DNA of 64,000 nt from Galaxea fascicularis (taxonomy: Eukaryota; Cnidaria; Anthozoa; Scleractinia; Euphylliidae): the NCBI GenBank assembly GCA_948470475.1, contig OX419341.1:20545264-20609263 (forward strand), written 5' to 3'. How positions within the stretch are numbered: position 1 is the first letter of the stretch; each line of letters begins with the position of its first letter. The position numbers were made by a program, and so were the translations under genes. Below the pieces are notes generated by a model. The model was not told the DNA's origin and searched no databases. It saw nothing but the letters and a program-made list of their open reading frames with translations. Shown here piece by piece: positions 42,705-54,002 of the stretch.

Positions 42705-43313
42705 CTATTTCAGTCCATTGACAATCTTTTTAATTTCAGCTCCGGCCTTGATTAGGGACGAAGCACAATCAAAATGTCCTCCGCGCACAGCGAAGTCCAG
42801 CGGAGAACACCCTTGCGAATCCAGAAGCTCAACTTCTGCTCCGCTTTCAATCAAGAGCTGTACGCACTCGTAGCTCCCTTCCGCAGCAGCGTAATGCAAA
42901 GCTGTTAACCCCGAAGGGCTTTGGTGATTGATATCGATTTCGTTTTTTTGCATGATTTTTCTTAGTTCGGCAACATTGTTTTCCGCGACCGCTGCGAAGA
43001 AGACAACCTCAGGAGCGAAGGAGACACTTCGGGTCCGCTTCAAGCCAGTGCCATCCGAAGGCGCATCGGCATCCGAAAATATTGCCTTGCTGCGTGATGG
43101 TTTTCTTGAATGCATCCTTGCTATTTCCTTACGGTCTGGTAGAGAGGAAGCCCGCCTAAGTCCTCCCAGTTCGTCATTTGGCGGTTTGTTTATTTTATGT
43201 GTTACACTGGCAACGGAGAATTTTCTTTGTTTCACCCGTCCATATCGGTCATCTTTTTTCCTTTCCAAGGAAGGCGCGAAACCACAAAATGTCTGACGAC
43301 GATACCCATTCAT
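42705..43313 (-). CDS. PPP1R27-like ankyrin-repeat PP1 regulatory protein
   Basis: A 202-residue single-exon protein starting at the ATG at 43313-43311; an upstream in-frame GTG is not needed. The first 90 residues are basic and Ser-rich. KRTRSVSFAP (about residues 92-101) contains an RVxF-type phosphatase-1 docking motif (SVSF), followed directly by EVVFFAAVAENNVAELRKIM. Two ankyrin repeats follow: SGLTALHYAAAEGSYE (134-161) and GCSPLDFAVRGGHFD (167-194). The order RVxF motif, VVF helix, two ankyrins is that of PPP1R27 and the ankyrin MYPT-type regulators. It probably targets or inhibits the PP1 catalytic subunit in the cytoplasm. Orthology is inferred from layout only. Confidence 0.8.
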   Translation of the reverse strand: MNGYRRQTFCGFAPSLERKKDDRYGRVKQRKFSVASVTHKINKPPNDELGGLRRASSLPDRKEIARMHSRKPSRSKAIFSDADAPSDGTGLKRTRSVSFAPEVVFFAAVAENNVAELRKIMQKNEIDINHQSPSGLTALHYAAAEGSYECVQLLIESGAEVELLDSQGCSPLDFAVRGGHFDCASSLIKAGAEIKKIVNGLK

Positions 43314-44174
43314 CTTCACAAACTAAGAAATAACCTTACGATCCCTCGTAAAATTAAAAGCAAACTATCCTGGATATATGAATGTAATGATTTCGATTAC
43401 CAAAATGTCTTTGCCACTTGATGGTACAGTTTGTTGATGACAGAAATCCTTGAGTGCAGCACAAGCCTGAAGCTCTTGACGTGCAGGTAACTTGGGCCTG
43501 ATGAAAAATGCGGAATGAGTTATCGCATCGTCTGATAAATCTCCAGTCGACAGAATCAAAACACCCGTCAATTGACCTTATCCTGATGCAGTCAATCAAA
43601 TTTGACAACATTTGTAACCGCTGTAGTCGTGACGTCACTGAAGCGTAACAATTATGCTTTAGGGGGCTTTCAATTTGTCCATCACGCAAGGTCTCCACTT
43701 CCTTTCACATTGGGTTGTGAAACTGGTTCAGATGTACAATTTATAATCCAAAGTGAAGTGGACGTTAATGCAATCAGTATACAATGTATACTAAAACAGT
43801 GGATAACGTTTGTCGCGCGCTCCGATTGGCTACCCAATGCAAACTCGGTATACGCGTTCTGATTGGTTAACTCGGGGGTGATTAGAAAACCTGTTCACCT
43901 CCAGAAGCCAAAGAGAAGCAAAACAGCCTCCCGTTTCGGTTTCTGATGATTGATTGATTGATGACTGGAACAAACGCTAGTTATTCAGCTTGTGTGGTAT
44001 ATACTAAACTCAGTGTAAGAGAAAGTTGACAGGAATAATTAAGTTAGTTCAAAATCATTGTTTTTGAGCTTTATTATCTCACAGTTTATACTAAAACAAT
44101 TATTCACCTCAGTGTTGGTGGTTAGTGGTGGCCGAATAAATATCCACCACTTCCACATCGGTGAATAGTTGTTA
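43314..44174. other. Non-coding stretch upstream of the ankyrin gene
   Basis: Contains a short GATT tract at 43945-43962 and no other recognisable feature. The promoter of the ankyrin gene should lie in the first part but no element can be named. Confidence 0.35.
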
Positions 44175-45435
44175 GGGGCCGACCATTTAACTCTTGAGGG
44201 GGGGGGGGGGGGGTGGGTGATTTTGAAAAAAAATTTCCTGCAAGCGCTTGGTGGAAGAAAAAAATTGCATGCAGCACAAATGAAATAGAAAAAAAATTCT
44301 TGCACTGCTGCAAGCAAGAAAAAAAATGTTGCAAAGCTATTTCATCATTCCTGGGGGGCTTTATAATTACAATTCTCGGCAAAACTGCAACCATTCCGGA
44401 TAATCTGCAATCCAGCGAGCCACTCTGGTTAGCCTATTAAAATAGCACATTGATTGGCCTAAATAACACTCTCGTTAGCCTAAATGTCACACTGGTTGGC
44501 CTACAGTTAGCTTAGGTAGCTTGCGAATTGCCCTTATAATGAGATAAGGGATTTCTCGCTTGCTCGGTTCACATGGCTCCAAGTCATAGGAGTCATGCAA
44601 GCCATTACGGTTAGCCTAAATTACAAATTTGCTAGCCTAGTTAGCACTGCAGTTAGCCTGCAGTTCCTTAGGTAGCTTGTGGTTATCGGGATCAGCGATT
44701 TCTGGCTTGCTGGCTTGCACTGTATCCAAACTCGTTAGCTTATCACAAGCAGTAATGGAGGTAAATTTTTCTATTTGAAGAATCAAGTTTTATTAGACAA
44801 AGAAAAATAATTTGTTCATTTTTAATATTTTCAACTGAAGCAGTTTCATGTTATTACTTTATTGAACTCGATAAGGTTTTTGCCATGTCATATAATATAA
44901 GACAATATATAAAACATTTGTTTTGGAGATTTCAGTCCACTTTTAAATTGTAAGTAATGATTCTAGCAGTAATTACGATGCTACGAGCATTTCTGAACTG
45001 CTTTTTGCTATTTTTTTTAATTAGGAAGCTAAACATTTTCAAATCTACCTCTGGAGCATCACTTTATAACATGAGAATATTGTTTTAGGTAATATTAAAT
45101 GATTCTAAAGAATGACATTCCGAAAACATAGCAGGTAGCTATACAAGAATGATTTTGTATAGCTTACAACATTTTAATGCTTTGCAGCTCCATAATAGAA
45201 CTATTACTGCAATAACCACAATCTAAATGTAAATACATTCTGTAAATGTAAACACGACACCTTTTTGAGGAAAAAAAAATCCTGCAGAGAAATGAGGAGA
45301 GAAAAAAAAATATCCTGCAGAGCATTTAGGAGGGAAAAAAATATCCTGCCCACCAGGTTGCTCGAAAAAAAAAAACTTGCTGACCAGAAATCACCCACCC
45401 CCCCCCCCCCCCTCAAATGTTAAATGGTCGGCCCC
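44175..45435. mobile_element. 1.26-kb non-autonomous TIR element, TTA duplication
   Basis: GGGGCCGACCATTTAACTC at the left is mirrored by GTTAAATGGTCGGCCCC at the right; the repeats continue into G16/C14 homopolymers and GGTGGGTGATTT against AAATCACCCACC. TTA flanks both ends (44172-44174 and 45436-45438). Beyond the homopolymers, both sides carry A-tracts with TCCTGCA/TGCAGGA units in opposite orientation (44230-44330 and 45275-45375), so the inverted region totals about 200 bp each side. The interior has repeated GTTAGCCT motifs at 44430-44740. No transposase. PIF/Harbinger-like by duplication only. Confidence 0.75.
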
Positions 45436-46410
45436 TTAAACATAGTCATACGACAGGAAACATCGGATTCATCAAAGGCTAATTTTCTTATTTCCTGGGT
45501 CAAATGGCTTATACGGACAGATAAAACTTGAGTGAAGCTATTTTTATTCTAAACAGGGTTTCTGTCACGACTTCTTACGGCAAATTTTAAATCGCAATCA
45601 AATCCAGCCAAAAAGCCCATAAGATTTGTTTTGGAACTGTTTGCAAATGCATCATGATGAGCTTGGAGCCGAGACTGGATGAGATGTCTGTGAGCTACTT
45701 GATTTCTTTAGCTCAAAACATGAAAGAGAAAAAGGCCGAGCACATACACCAAGGTCTCTCTTTCTTTCTTTTTTTTTTTTTATTCAATTCCTCCATCTTC
45801 GTTTTTTGTAACTTTCTTACCTTTTATTTTTATTTCAATATTTGTCTGGGATTCCACTCATCCACTCATTTGGCAGTGGAGCCGAGGGCCGCACCAGCGA
45901 ATTAATTATCTTTGCAGCCGTCAGGGCTGGAAGGTCATCTGGTCTAATACAGAGGATTTAGTACAGAGGATGCCGAGGAAACCAGGGGAAAAGGTCACCC
46001 ACACGATAAAGATATTAAATTAAACGATTTGACAAATCGTTGTCGTTGATATGAACATCTGTCACCGTTTCCCTTTTCAATTATCTTTTTTCCGCGAGGA
46101 TTATAAAAAAATCATGTACGCCTGCTCAAGTAACATCTAACAAATAGTCTCGCATTCGAAACCCTCTCATTTTATGACTTAAAAGCCATCATATTTTCCC
46201 TCTGAATACGCAGAACTCAGCGTATCTGTATGTCAACTAAATTAAAGATTGAGAAGAGCGCGACTAAAATTAAATTGGACAACTTTTGGTGGTGGGGTAA
46301 AAGGGAAGGGAAAGGGCCTGGAAACGAGGTTGTACTTTTCCAACATTTTCAGTATTTCCTTTTCCGTTGCATTTCCTTGTTTTGGATTAATTAGGCTGTT
46401 TACTTCTTTC
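45436..46410. other. Non-coding stretch
   Basis: No gene is supported. A T15 run lies near 45768-45782. Confidence 0.35.
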
Positions 46411-46545
46411 TACCGGTTAGCTCAGTGGTAGAGCACCGGACAAGCGTGCGGGAGGTCGCGGGTTCAAATCCCGGCCGGACTAACACTCAGGGTCTCTTAC
46501 GAGAAAGTGCTGCCTTTGTAAGGACATCGGCAAATCCGAGGGTAA
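46411..46545 (+). repeat. tRNA-derived SINE, truncated
   Basis: The head has tRNA-like boxes TTAGCTCAGTGGTAGAGCA and GGTTCAAATCCCG, then the family tail ACACTCAGGGTCT and GTGCTGCCTTTGTAA. It matches the SINE at 49192-49420 and stops early. It is Pol III type. Confidence 0.75.
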
Positions 46546-48363
46546 ATAATACAATGTATGTATTTATCTACCTTCTCTTCTTCCTCCTCTTTCCCTATTT
46601 ATCCAATCCTCTTGAACAGCCCCTTTAACCGTGCTCCCTTTCCGGATGAGTTCTGTTCAATATGATGATTTCGCAGTCAAAACTGCGCTGAAATTACACT
46701 GATCAAAATACCTTTTCGTCACACACAAAATACGTAAAGAAGACCATCGGGAGATATAAAGTGAAATTGCTAAACTAAAACAAATTACAACCAGTTTACA
46801 GCTCCATTAGTGAAGTGCCAATTTTTCGAAAATGTTCGCAACCAAAAGGTCATGAAGTCATGCCCCCCTCTCTCCTATATAAATAAGACTTGATTTACCA
46901 CCCCTGCAACTTGCAGAACCAGTTTTGTCTTTGTACTGCTTTTGTCAAATGATATCTCACGGCAATGAATGTTCAATTAAAGCTACGGTTTAGTGTTATA
47001 TCCCCTATGTACCAAGCTTCTCAAACTTCTCAGTTTTTGAAGTGACGTCCTCCACACCTGTTGGTTATAGCATACCCCAGAAAATACCTTAAGTTACGAT
47101 ACGATCTTCACGCAGACCACCAAGAGTACTTGGGATAACGTAGCACAGTGAGAAAATTACAGTTTTCTTATCTCATGACAAAGGATCGAAATAGACATTG
47201 AGTCTCGATGAAATCGAACCAGTGCATGTATGTGTACATGTACCACCTTCCTCAAGCCGGATCTCCAAGGCGTTTAGAGGTGAATTCAGTAAAGTTGTTT
47301 ACTTCAAACTACCCAACCTAATTTGCTACTCAATAGCTACCTTAAACTATGTTTCCGATACCGATAATCTTTAGAGTTGACAACTTTTGTGAATGCAAAC
47401 TAACCTTTTTTTTCTGAATTCCATATTGAAGCTTATCATCAGTTGGCGGAAATAGTTCTGAGTGGATATCTGACTAATATTGTTTAGACAGGAAAAAATT
47501 TCCTTTATAAACTCGTGATGTGTTTAGCTGAGCTCCCTATCAGTACCAACATGAGATGAGATTAACCTGTGTAGGTCGCCCAGCTTAGAATAAATATTAT
47601 CGGATGATTGATAATCTATTTTAAATCAAACACCAGAGAGTTCTAATTCAACGTAATTAATCATTACAAACGTTTTCCGGCAGAAATAAAAACAAAAAAA
47701 GAAAGAAAAAACGAACAAACTACGCAAAGATTATCTTGAAAAACCTCTTCTAACGCGTACATTACATTGGTGCACTTTACCTGCTCCTGGAAATATTCGC
47801 CCAGAATCATACATAAAGGGTACAGTAGTCTGTGATGAGGAATGCTTAACGTATAAGCGATATTGAACGTCAGTTCACGGCGAAAGTAACGTAACCGTGA
47901 GCAAAACAGTGAACGCGGATTTCAACTCGCTCTTTGAACTTATTCTAACGGAAAGCCGATTTTAAAGCAAACGAAAAAGAAAATACCAATATCAGATAAA
48001 TCTGAGGGGCCAATATCTTTCGCACAAGTCACCATTGTGTTTCTTACACTTTTTTTTTGTTTCCCACGTTTCTATATTTGGAGTCGAAACGTTATATACA
48101 TATATCAATTCGGTCAACTTCAAAAGGTCCACCACTGTTTCCTCCATTGATTACGAAGATCAGACAAATTATCACCTTGTCTAGCATGAAATAAGATAAA
48201 CTTGCCCCCGTGCTTTTTATAGCCTCTTCTAATTTGTTCCACGTTCCGCCAACTAATTAAGGGAATAGTAGATGTCACTGCGTCAAGGATTAACCATTTT
48301 GATTTACAATTTCAGATCAGGTAGATAGGAAAGTTATCGCTCTTACTGAATTCATCTTCTTTT
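46546..48363. other. Non-coding stretch
   Basis: Nothing recognisable was found in this AT-rich stretch. Confidence 0.4.
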
Positions 48364-48470
48364 ACCCTGGATTCTTTTACTCAGAGGTTACTATCCTCGT
48401 ACCAATACAGCCTGAGTATTCGTACAAAACAAACTGTGTAGCGAATGAAATAACCTCTGGCGCCCAGGGT
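48364..48470. mobile_element. 107-bp mini-element with 10-bp target duplication
   Basis: ATCTTCTTTT (10 bp) lies directly outside both ends (48354-48363 and 48471-48480). The ends ACCCTGG and CCAGGGT (allowing one base) and the inner CAGAGGTTA/TAACCTCTG are inverted. With only 107 bp it is a minimal non-autonomous element; a 9-10 bp duplication suggests a Mutator-like transposase. Confidence 0.65.
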
Positions 48471-48590
48471 ATCTTCTTTTATCAAGTCTTATAAACTTTC
48501 AAAAAAGAGAGTGATTTCCTTAGTACGTGACCTAGAGTGACCGGCTAATGGATCTCTCAAGTTTCGTCAGTTGTTCGTCAGTTGTTGTGT

Positions 48591-48952
48591 CTAATGACGA
48601 CCCGTGTGTTTTGTTACCACCATGTATGATAGATAATATCATTACCTTTCTAACGAGGTCAACAAGGAAACCAAGTAAGCTGGACTATAGCTTCATCCGT
48701 AATTAAATTTCTCACACGGGAAATTTGAAATAGAAAACACGTTTATAAAATGGCGTTGTTATCAGTTCAGTTCTAATGAGACTCGTGTGTTTTGTTACCA
48801 CTATGTATGAAAGATAATATCATTACCTTTCTAACGAGGTCAACAAGGAAACCAAGTAAGCTGGACTATGGCTTCAGCCGTAATTAAATTTCTCACACGG
48901 GAAATTTGAAATAGAAAGCACGTTTATAAAATGGCGTTGTTATCAGTTCATG
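48591..48952. repeat. Tandem duplication, 2 x 181 bp
   Basis: 48591-48771 and 48772-48952 are direct copies about 95% identical; both end ATGGCGTTGTTATCAGTTCA. No coding content. Confidence 0.8.
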
Positions 48953-49191
48953 GAGCCACATCAGAGTTGATAAGCTTGTATCAAGCCCCACAATAGAAAT
49001 ATCGTAATCAGGGCCGTAGCAAGGCTAAAATAACTCAGGGGCCCAGTAAATTGGCCAAGCAAAGCTACCTTTCCCTCTCCTCCCCCCTCGTCCTACACAG
49101 ACATCAGGGAGGTAAATAAATGAAAGGTGGCACGACGGCAATGCTAAGAAAAACATCAAAGCCATAGGTTTACTAAACAAAACAGCCAACC

Positions 49192-49420
49192 GACCGGTTG
49201 GCTCAGTGGTAGAGCACCAGACTGCGGGAGGTCGCAGGTTCAAGCCCTGGCCAGACCAACACTCAGGGTCTTTAAATAACTGAGGAGGAAAGTGCTACCT
49301 TTGTAATGACATCTGCAAATGTTAGACTTTCTGGTCTTCTCGGGAAAGGACGATAAAAACGGAGGTCCCGTCTCACAACTCTTCACAAATTACAAATTGA
49401 CTCTGTGGGATGTAAAAGAA
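49192..49420 (+). repeat. tRNA-derived SINE
   Basis: The head GGTTGGCTCAGTGGTAGAGC and GGTTCAAGCCC are the A and B boxes. The body follows with ACACTCAGGGTCTTTAAATA, GTGCTACCTTTGTAATGACA and GGAGGTCCCGTCTCACAAC. Same family as 46411-46545. The 3' end is approximate. Confidence 0.8.
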
Positions 49421-50349
49421 CCACTAGGGACGTAAGAATGAACCCTGGCTGCGACCACCCCTAGTGTTAGAAAACTCTCATTGCGTTAACATGTTTATAC
49501 CCTCTTATACTCTGCACATTCATCACACTTTTTGGTACAGTTTTCTATCATTTAAGAACAACCCAACGAAAAATTTTTTTTTTTTTTATTTTTACGCTTG
49601 GAAGTAACTGCATGGTAATGCCTCCTGCTGTAGACGTATTCGCCTAAAATTTAGGGCCGTTTACACTACAGGTAAAAAATGGTACTGAACCGTTAAAAAG
49701 TGGTACGGTACCGATAATTTTTGTAAAAAATAACGAAACCTTTACTGATGTTGCTTTGCATTGCATATGACATTGCACTGCACTGCACTGCATTTCAATG
49801 AACTGCAGGGTTGAAATGAACGCATACGGTGTACACGTCTATGAAGGGTTATCGCCAACATAATATCATTTTCATTTTGTGAAGGTGTTTCCTACTCTGT
49901 GTGGAGGTTGTCGTTTCAATTCAATTGTATTCACTCAAGTTCCGTCAAATTCAATTTTACCTAATCCAATTCGCCACTAAGACCTCGACAACGATTCCCA
50001 TGGCATGGCTATACTCACCACTACTGACTACATTTGTCTTCATATCGGGTTTTGTCTACATCAGTTTTAAATACATTATTCATTCCAGAAAGACATTCAA
50101 CGAGGATAAAATGTAGCCGCCAGTTTGGGATTTGCATCAACTCGGAGGTAAGGTCTGCTGCTCGGTATTTGTCCTAAGTTACATTGTCATTGCCGAGTGG
50201 GATTGCCGAACTTGGCGAACTTTGTGTAAATCTTCATGATAAATAAGCTAACGTTTCTATCTGTGGCACTACACTTTAACGAAAGGGTAAGAAGTAGCAG
50301 GATTCCAAAATCGTAGCATTTCAAGTGATTTTTTTCTAGGTGATTTTTC
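49421..50349. other. Non-coding stretch
   Basis: A T run at 49575-49587 and TGCACTGCACTGCACTGCA at 49773-49793 are the only structures seen. No gene is supported. Confidence 0.4.
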
Positions 50350-50513
50350 ATTTCAGTGCATGGACCAGGCGGCAGGCCCCAAACAACTCTGAAGAGGTCG
50401 ATAGGCTTTTAATAGCGAAAGAGGGTTATTGGAGTGCTCAGCTGTTCTCCCTGGCACCTCACGGCTTAAATAAAAGAAAGGAATTTCATTCAAAAAGCAG
50501 AATTTGTTACAAT
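50350..50513 (+). pseudogene. Penelope-like element, C-terminal relic
   Basis: Encodes NNSEEVDRLLIAKEGYWSA, then QLFSLAPHGLNKRKEFHSK, closely matching the C-terminus of the Penelope ORF at 10008. Everything upstream is missing. Orientation is opposite to the other Penelope copies in the window. Confidence 0.8.
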
Positions 50514-50860
50514 TTTTTTTTTTCCATAGTTTACGTTCTTGCGTGATCAATCGTTCAAGTACCTTCGTGATACAGAAGAAATAAAGCTCATGATCAAAAT
50601 GAGCCACCTTGGAGGAATCTTAAGGAAGCCTGTCGTGTCCAGAAGGATAAGTGTCAAAATACAAGGTTGAGGAGGTTTAATAATTAGGAGAAATGACTGG
50701 ATAATATCCCCAAAACGGTTTGAAGATAATGCTACACACATCTTAGAGAAGCAATAATAATGAGATTTGAAAAAAAAAACATATTTTCCTTTTATTTTAC
50801 TCTAGTGTATTTAATCATGCCTTGTAATAGAAAACCCCAACATCGTTCTTAAATATCAAA

Positions 50861-51900
50861 ATGTCTTCTGATGATTACATTTTTAGGAGAGGAGTAAATG
50901 GTCTAGGGCACAGTAGTAATGTTGGTGGGATACTCTTTGCTATTGGAGATTTCTATCCGCGGGGACTTAAAGAACATGAAGAGCCAGTCTCTTGTACCTC
51001 AAGACTCTGTAATTGGAGTGCTCCCAGGAATGTGCAAGTTGACCCTTAACCAGCAGATAATATAGTCATCTCAAAATATCCGGTTTGGTAGAGAAACTGA
51101 TAAATGCGCCAAAGTCAGTAAGTTTGACACTAAGTGAACTTTCTGCTGAACTAAGTAACTGCTTGCAACGCAGCTAGCCAACTGCTGATGAAATTGACTG
51201 CATTTGCGAAACAGTTCCTGAAAATGTCCCAGATATTGTTACTAACAACGAAATCACAGATTTACCATTCAACGATGATTAGGATATATCATCCTCTCGT
51301 TTTAAAACCTTGATGGATTGCTTTGCAGATACACAGCTAGTATTTCAGATGTGGACATTGAAACAGTTGAACGATTGACAATGGGCCAAAGTAACAATGA
51401 AGTTTGGAGGGAACTCAAACGTGACAAGTTAACAGCCTCTTAGCTAATTTTCATGATGCAGCTGTGAGGCGAAAAGAGCCTGACAAACTTCTTAGAAACA
51501 TAATGTTCATCTCTGAAAAAAAGAAAAGTATACCATCCTTAGAATATGGCCAGGTACACGAATGTTACACGAATGTGATGCTCTTGCAAGTTATGTTGCT
51601 GCAAAAGCTGCCGAGGGGAATACTTTGTTGCAGGTAGAGGAAGTTGGAACAATATTATCAAAGGAAAGACGAGGTTATGGTGCAAGTTTGGACAGAAAAG
51701 TGTAGGACCTGAAGGCCGCTGGCATGAAAGATAGAGGCCTGGAAGTCAAATGTCCATACCGTAAGACGTAAATGACAGTTGAACAAGCATGTAAAGATCC
51801 AAACTTTTGCTTGTATATAGATGATGATTGGGTTCCTAGGCTTACGTTTGGACACAAACATTACTACCACCACCTGGTGGTGAAATGTTCGTGATTTCAA
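50861..51900 (+). pseudogene. SWIM zinc-finger / YqaJ recombinase-like relic
   Basis: Successive fragments in changing frames match one protein type. They are VGGILFAI and SCTSRLCNWSAPR (50920-51035), VERLTMGQSNNEVW and LKRDKLTAS (51365-51440), SEKKKSIPSLEYG (51510-51550), ALASYVAAKAAEGN (51580-51625), then GLEVKCPYRKT and EQACKDPNFCLY, ending FGHKHYYHHL (51735-51870). GLEVKCPY carries the E-x-K of YqaJ-type nucleases. Several stops and frameshifts break it. In animals such proteins are usually carried by mobile or virus-like elements. It cannot be expressed whole. Confidence 0.7.
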
Positions 51901-51924
51901 AACCACGATCAGCCATGACACATA

Positions 51925-52771
51925 AGGTATTGTAGAAACCCAGACTTTTCTACTACCCTACCACCCCACAACTTTGAAACAAAAATTACTTGACCATTTG
52001 GGGAAATTCCAACTAATACTTTGAATGTATCATGATGTTTGCAGTTGGATCAGGTCTGTGACTAGGCCAACATTGAGAATGGCACCTCCACAAAAACCTC
52101 TGAGCAGTCAAAAATAGCATGAGTAGTAGGGTACAGGGAAGATTGCCGTAGCATGTTTCTCCGCACTGCTTCCCGGGAAGGGAAAGGAAATAATTGGGGC
52201 AACACCACTGATACAAGAAATGAATCCATGTACAAAATATCTTACTAAAGCTTGCTACAGAAATTCCAAACCTGTCAGCTATACCTCTAACAAAAAGACC
52301 TACTTTTAACTGACAAGGGCAATAGACCGTTCATTTAAAGAACTTAATTGTCTCTTGGGGCCTGGCTTCCTTTTCCCTTCCTCGTGGTATGGTCTACATT
52401 GTTTTGACCCTAGTATTGCAGCTTGGCCACTTTTGGTTGAAGGTACTGATTGTGGAAAGCTACTTGCAATTGCAATTGGGGAACCCTGTGTTGAACTGAA
52501 TAGCAGAATTGTCGTCTTTGAATTTTTCAAGAGAATATTGCCGCTGTTCGTACCCATCAATTTCTTTTTGCAGCTGCCCTACTTTTTTCTGAAGATTAAT
52601 CAAAATTTCCTCCTTTACTTCAAACTGCTCATGTATAGACCACCTCAATTTGTTTATGTCATTGATATCTCCAAAGCTAAATGCATAAGTATGGTCATCA
52701 ACTCCAGAGGCAAATGAATAACACGGCCTGTGTGGACTTACCTTCAGTGTGTTTTGTAAAGACCACCTCAC
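51925..52771 (-). pseudogene. DDE_Tnp_4 (IS4/PIF-like) transposase relic
   Basis: On the minus strand: a coiled segment (LQKKVGQLQKEIDGYEQ), SLEKFKDDNSAIQFNTGFPN, ADRFGISVASFSKIF, then FDCSEVFVEVP, which holds the first catalytic Asp, and VLVGISPNGQVIFVSKLWGGR. These are consecutive pieces of the THAP-type DDE_Tnp_4 transposases of invertebrates, but in several frames with stops. No DNA-binding N-terminus could be recognised beyond 52771. It lies tail to tail with the YqaJ relic. Confidence 0.65.
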
Positions 52772-54002
52772 ACCCTAATTCACCTTCTTCAGTGCTACTG
52801 TTGGAAAAGGTAAACTAAATGTATAAAGAAAGGACATATATTAAGGAACAAAAAAGAAACAAATTTCACGTAGCAACAACAGGAATATATCACAAAGTAG
52901 AAAGGTCCTGCCACTAAAACATGAAAGTTAAACCCCATGGGGCTTCAAAGAGAATCTCACTCAAGACTTTGGGATGTAATACAGATTTATAGCGACCAAA
53001 TTCTGTTTATACCTTAACTTTTCCCAAAGTTAAATGTTTACTGACATCTCCGCTGCACCTGAGGGACACGAACTGGGTTTGAAATTTACATCTTCCTCTG
53101 TTCCCCCTCCGTTGTGGAACTGGTACATTTATGTGTTGATCGATCCTTTGGTGGTTCCACTCCTAAATTCCGAATGTGTAATTAATGCATTGGTGCAGTA
53201 GAAGATTCTGATAAACCTTAATTTTAATCAGAAGTCTGACAGAAATCACTTACAACCAAACCTTGTGAGAGAGAGAAATATTTAAACACGAAGTTTGCCC
53301 CAAGAGGTACAATGACTCACCGAGGGGGCTTTCTTTAGTTGAAACATTTTTTTTCCATGTATATTAAAGCTGGTCTTCTCTATGCTTGCTATGAGACAAA
53401 CTCAAAAACTGAAATTTTACATTTTCTAAAGAAGGCTCATTGAAATAAAAATTTAACAGAACAAAATCCAACAAAATAAAACTTACAATTAATTCCAGTA
53501 GAAACAGTAAAAAAAGGTTTCAGTTTTCAGAATAAACACCATGTATATGTAGCTTATATTGTTTACTGCTGGGTCTAAAAAAAACAAGCAAAAACACAGA
53601 CAGCAAAAAGAAAGTAAATCAGTCAGTCAGACAATACAATAAGATCATAGTTTATACAATACTACAGTCCCAGTTTAGGAGATCTCCATATAAATGATAT
53701 GCCAATTCAATAGTGATCTATCGTCGCTTACACGGAAATCGTCTCGTCGATCTTGGCGTTTTATCAGAATTTGCACCAACGTGCTTTGGTTGGATTCTTA
53801 GTCGGAAATTGATCTGATCTACTCCCATCACTATTCTATTCGAAACTGCTGCACTCAGGTGCTGCACACTCTTTTTCCCAGCTTCTTTGTTTTCTTCTTT
53901 TTTCGTTTCCCTCTAGTTTTTCTTTTTTTCCAGTCCTTTTTATGGTCCATTTTGAGGAAAGCAAAGCAAAAGCAAAAGCTTGTACAGGGTTAGCCTCGTC
54001 CC
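52772..54002. other. Non-coding stretch
   Basis: Possible decayed N-terminal part of the DDE relic in the first 400 bp; otherwise nothing recognisable. Confidence 0.35.

Noticed and set aside
42928..43296. 122-codon plus-strand frame opposite the ankyrin gene
   Set aside because: Antisense shadow of the PPP1R27-like coding sequence.
46411..46483. Functional tRNA gene
   Set aside because: The boxes are tRNA-like but the sequence continues into the same body as the SINE at 49192, and the anticodon arm is irregular.
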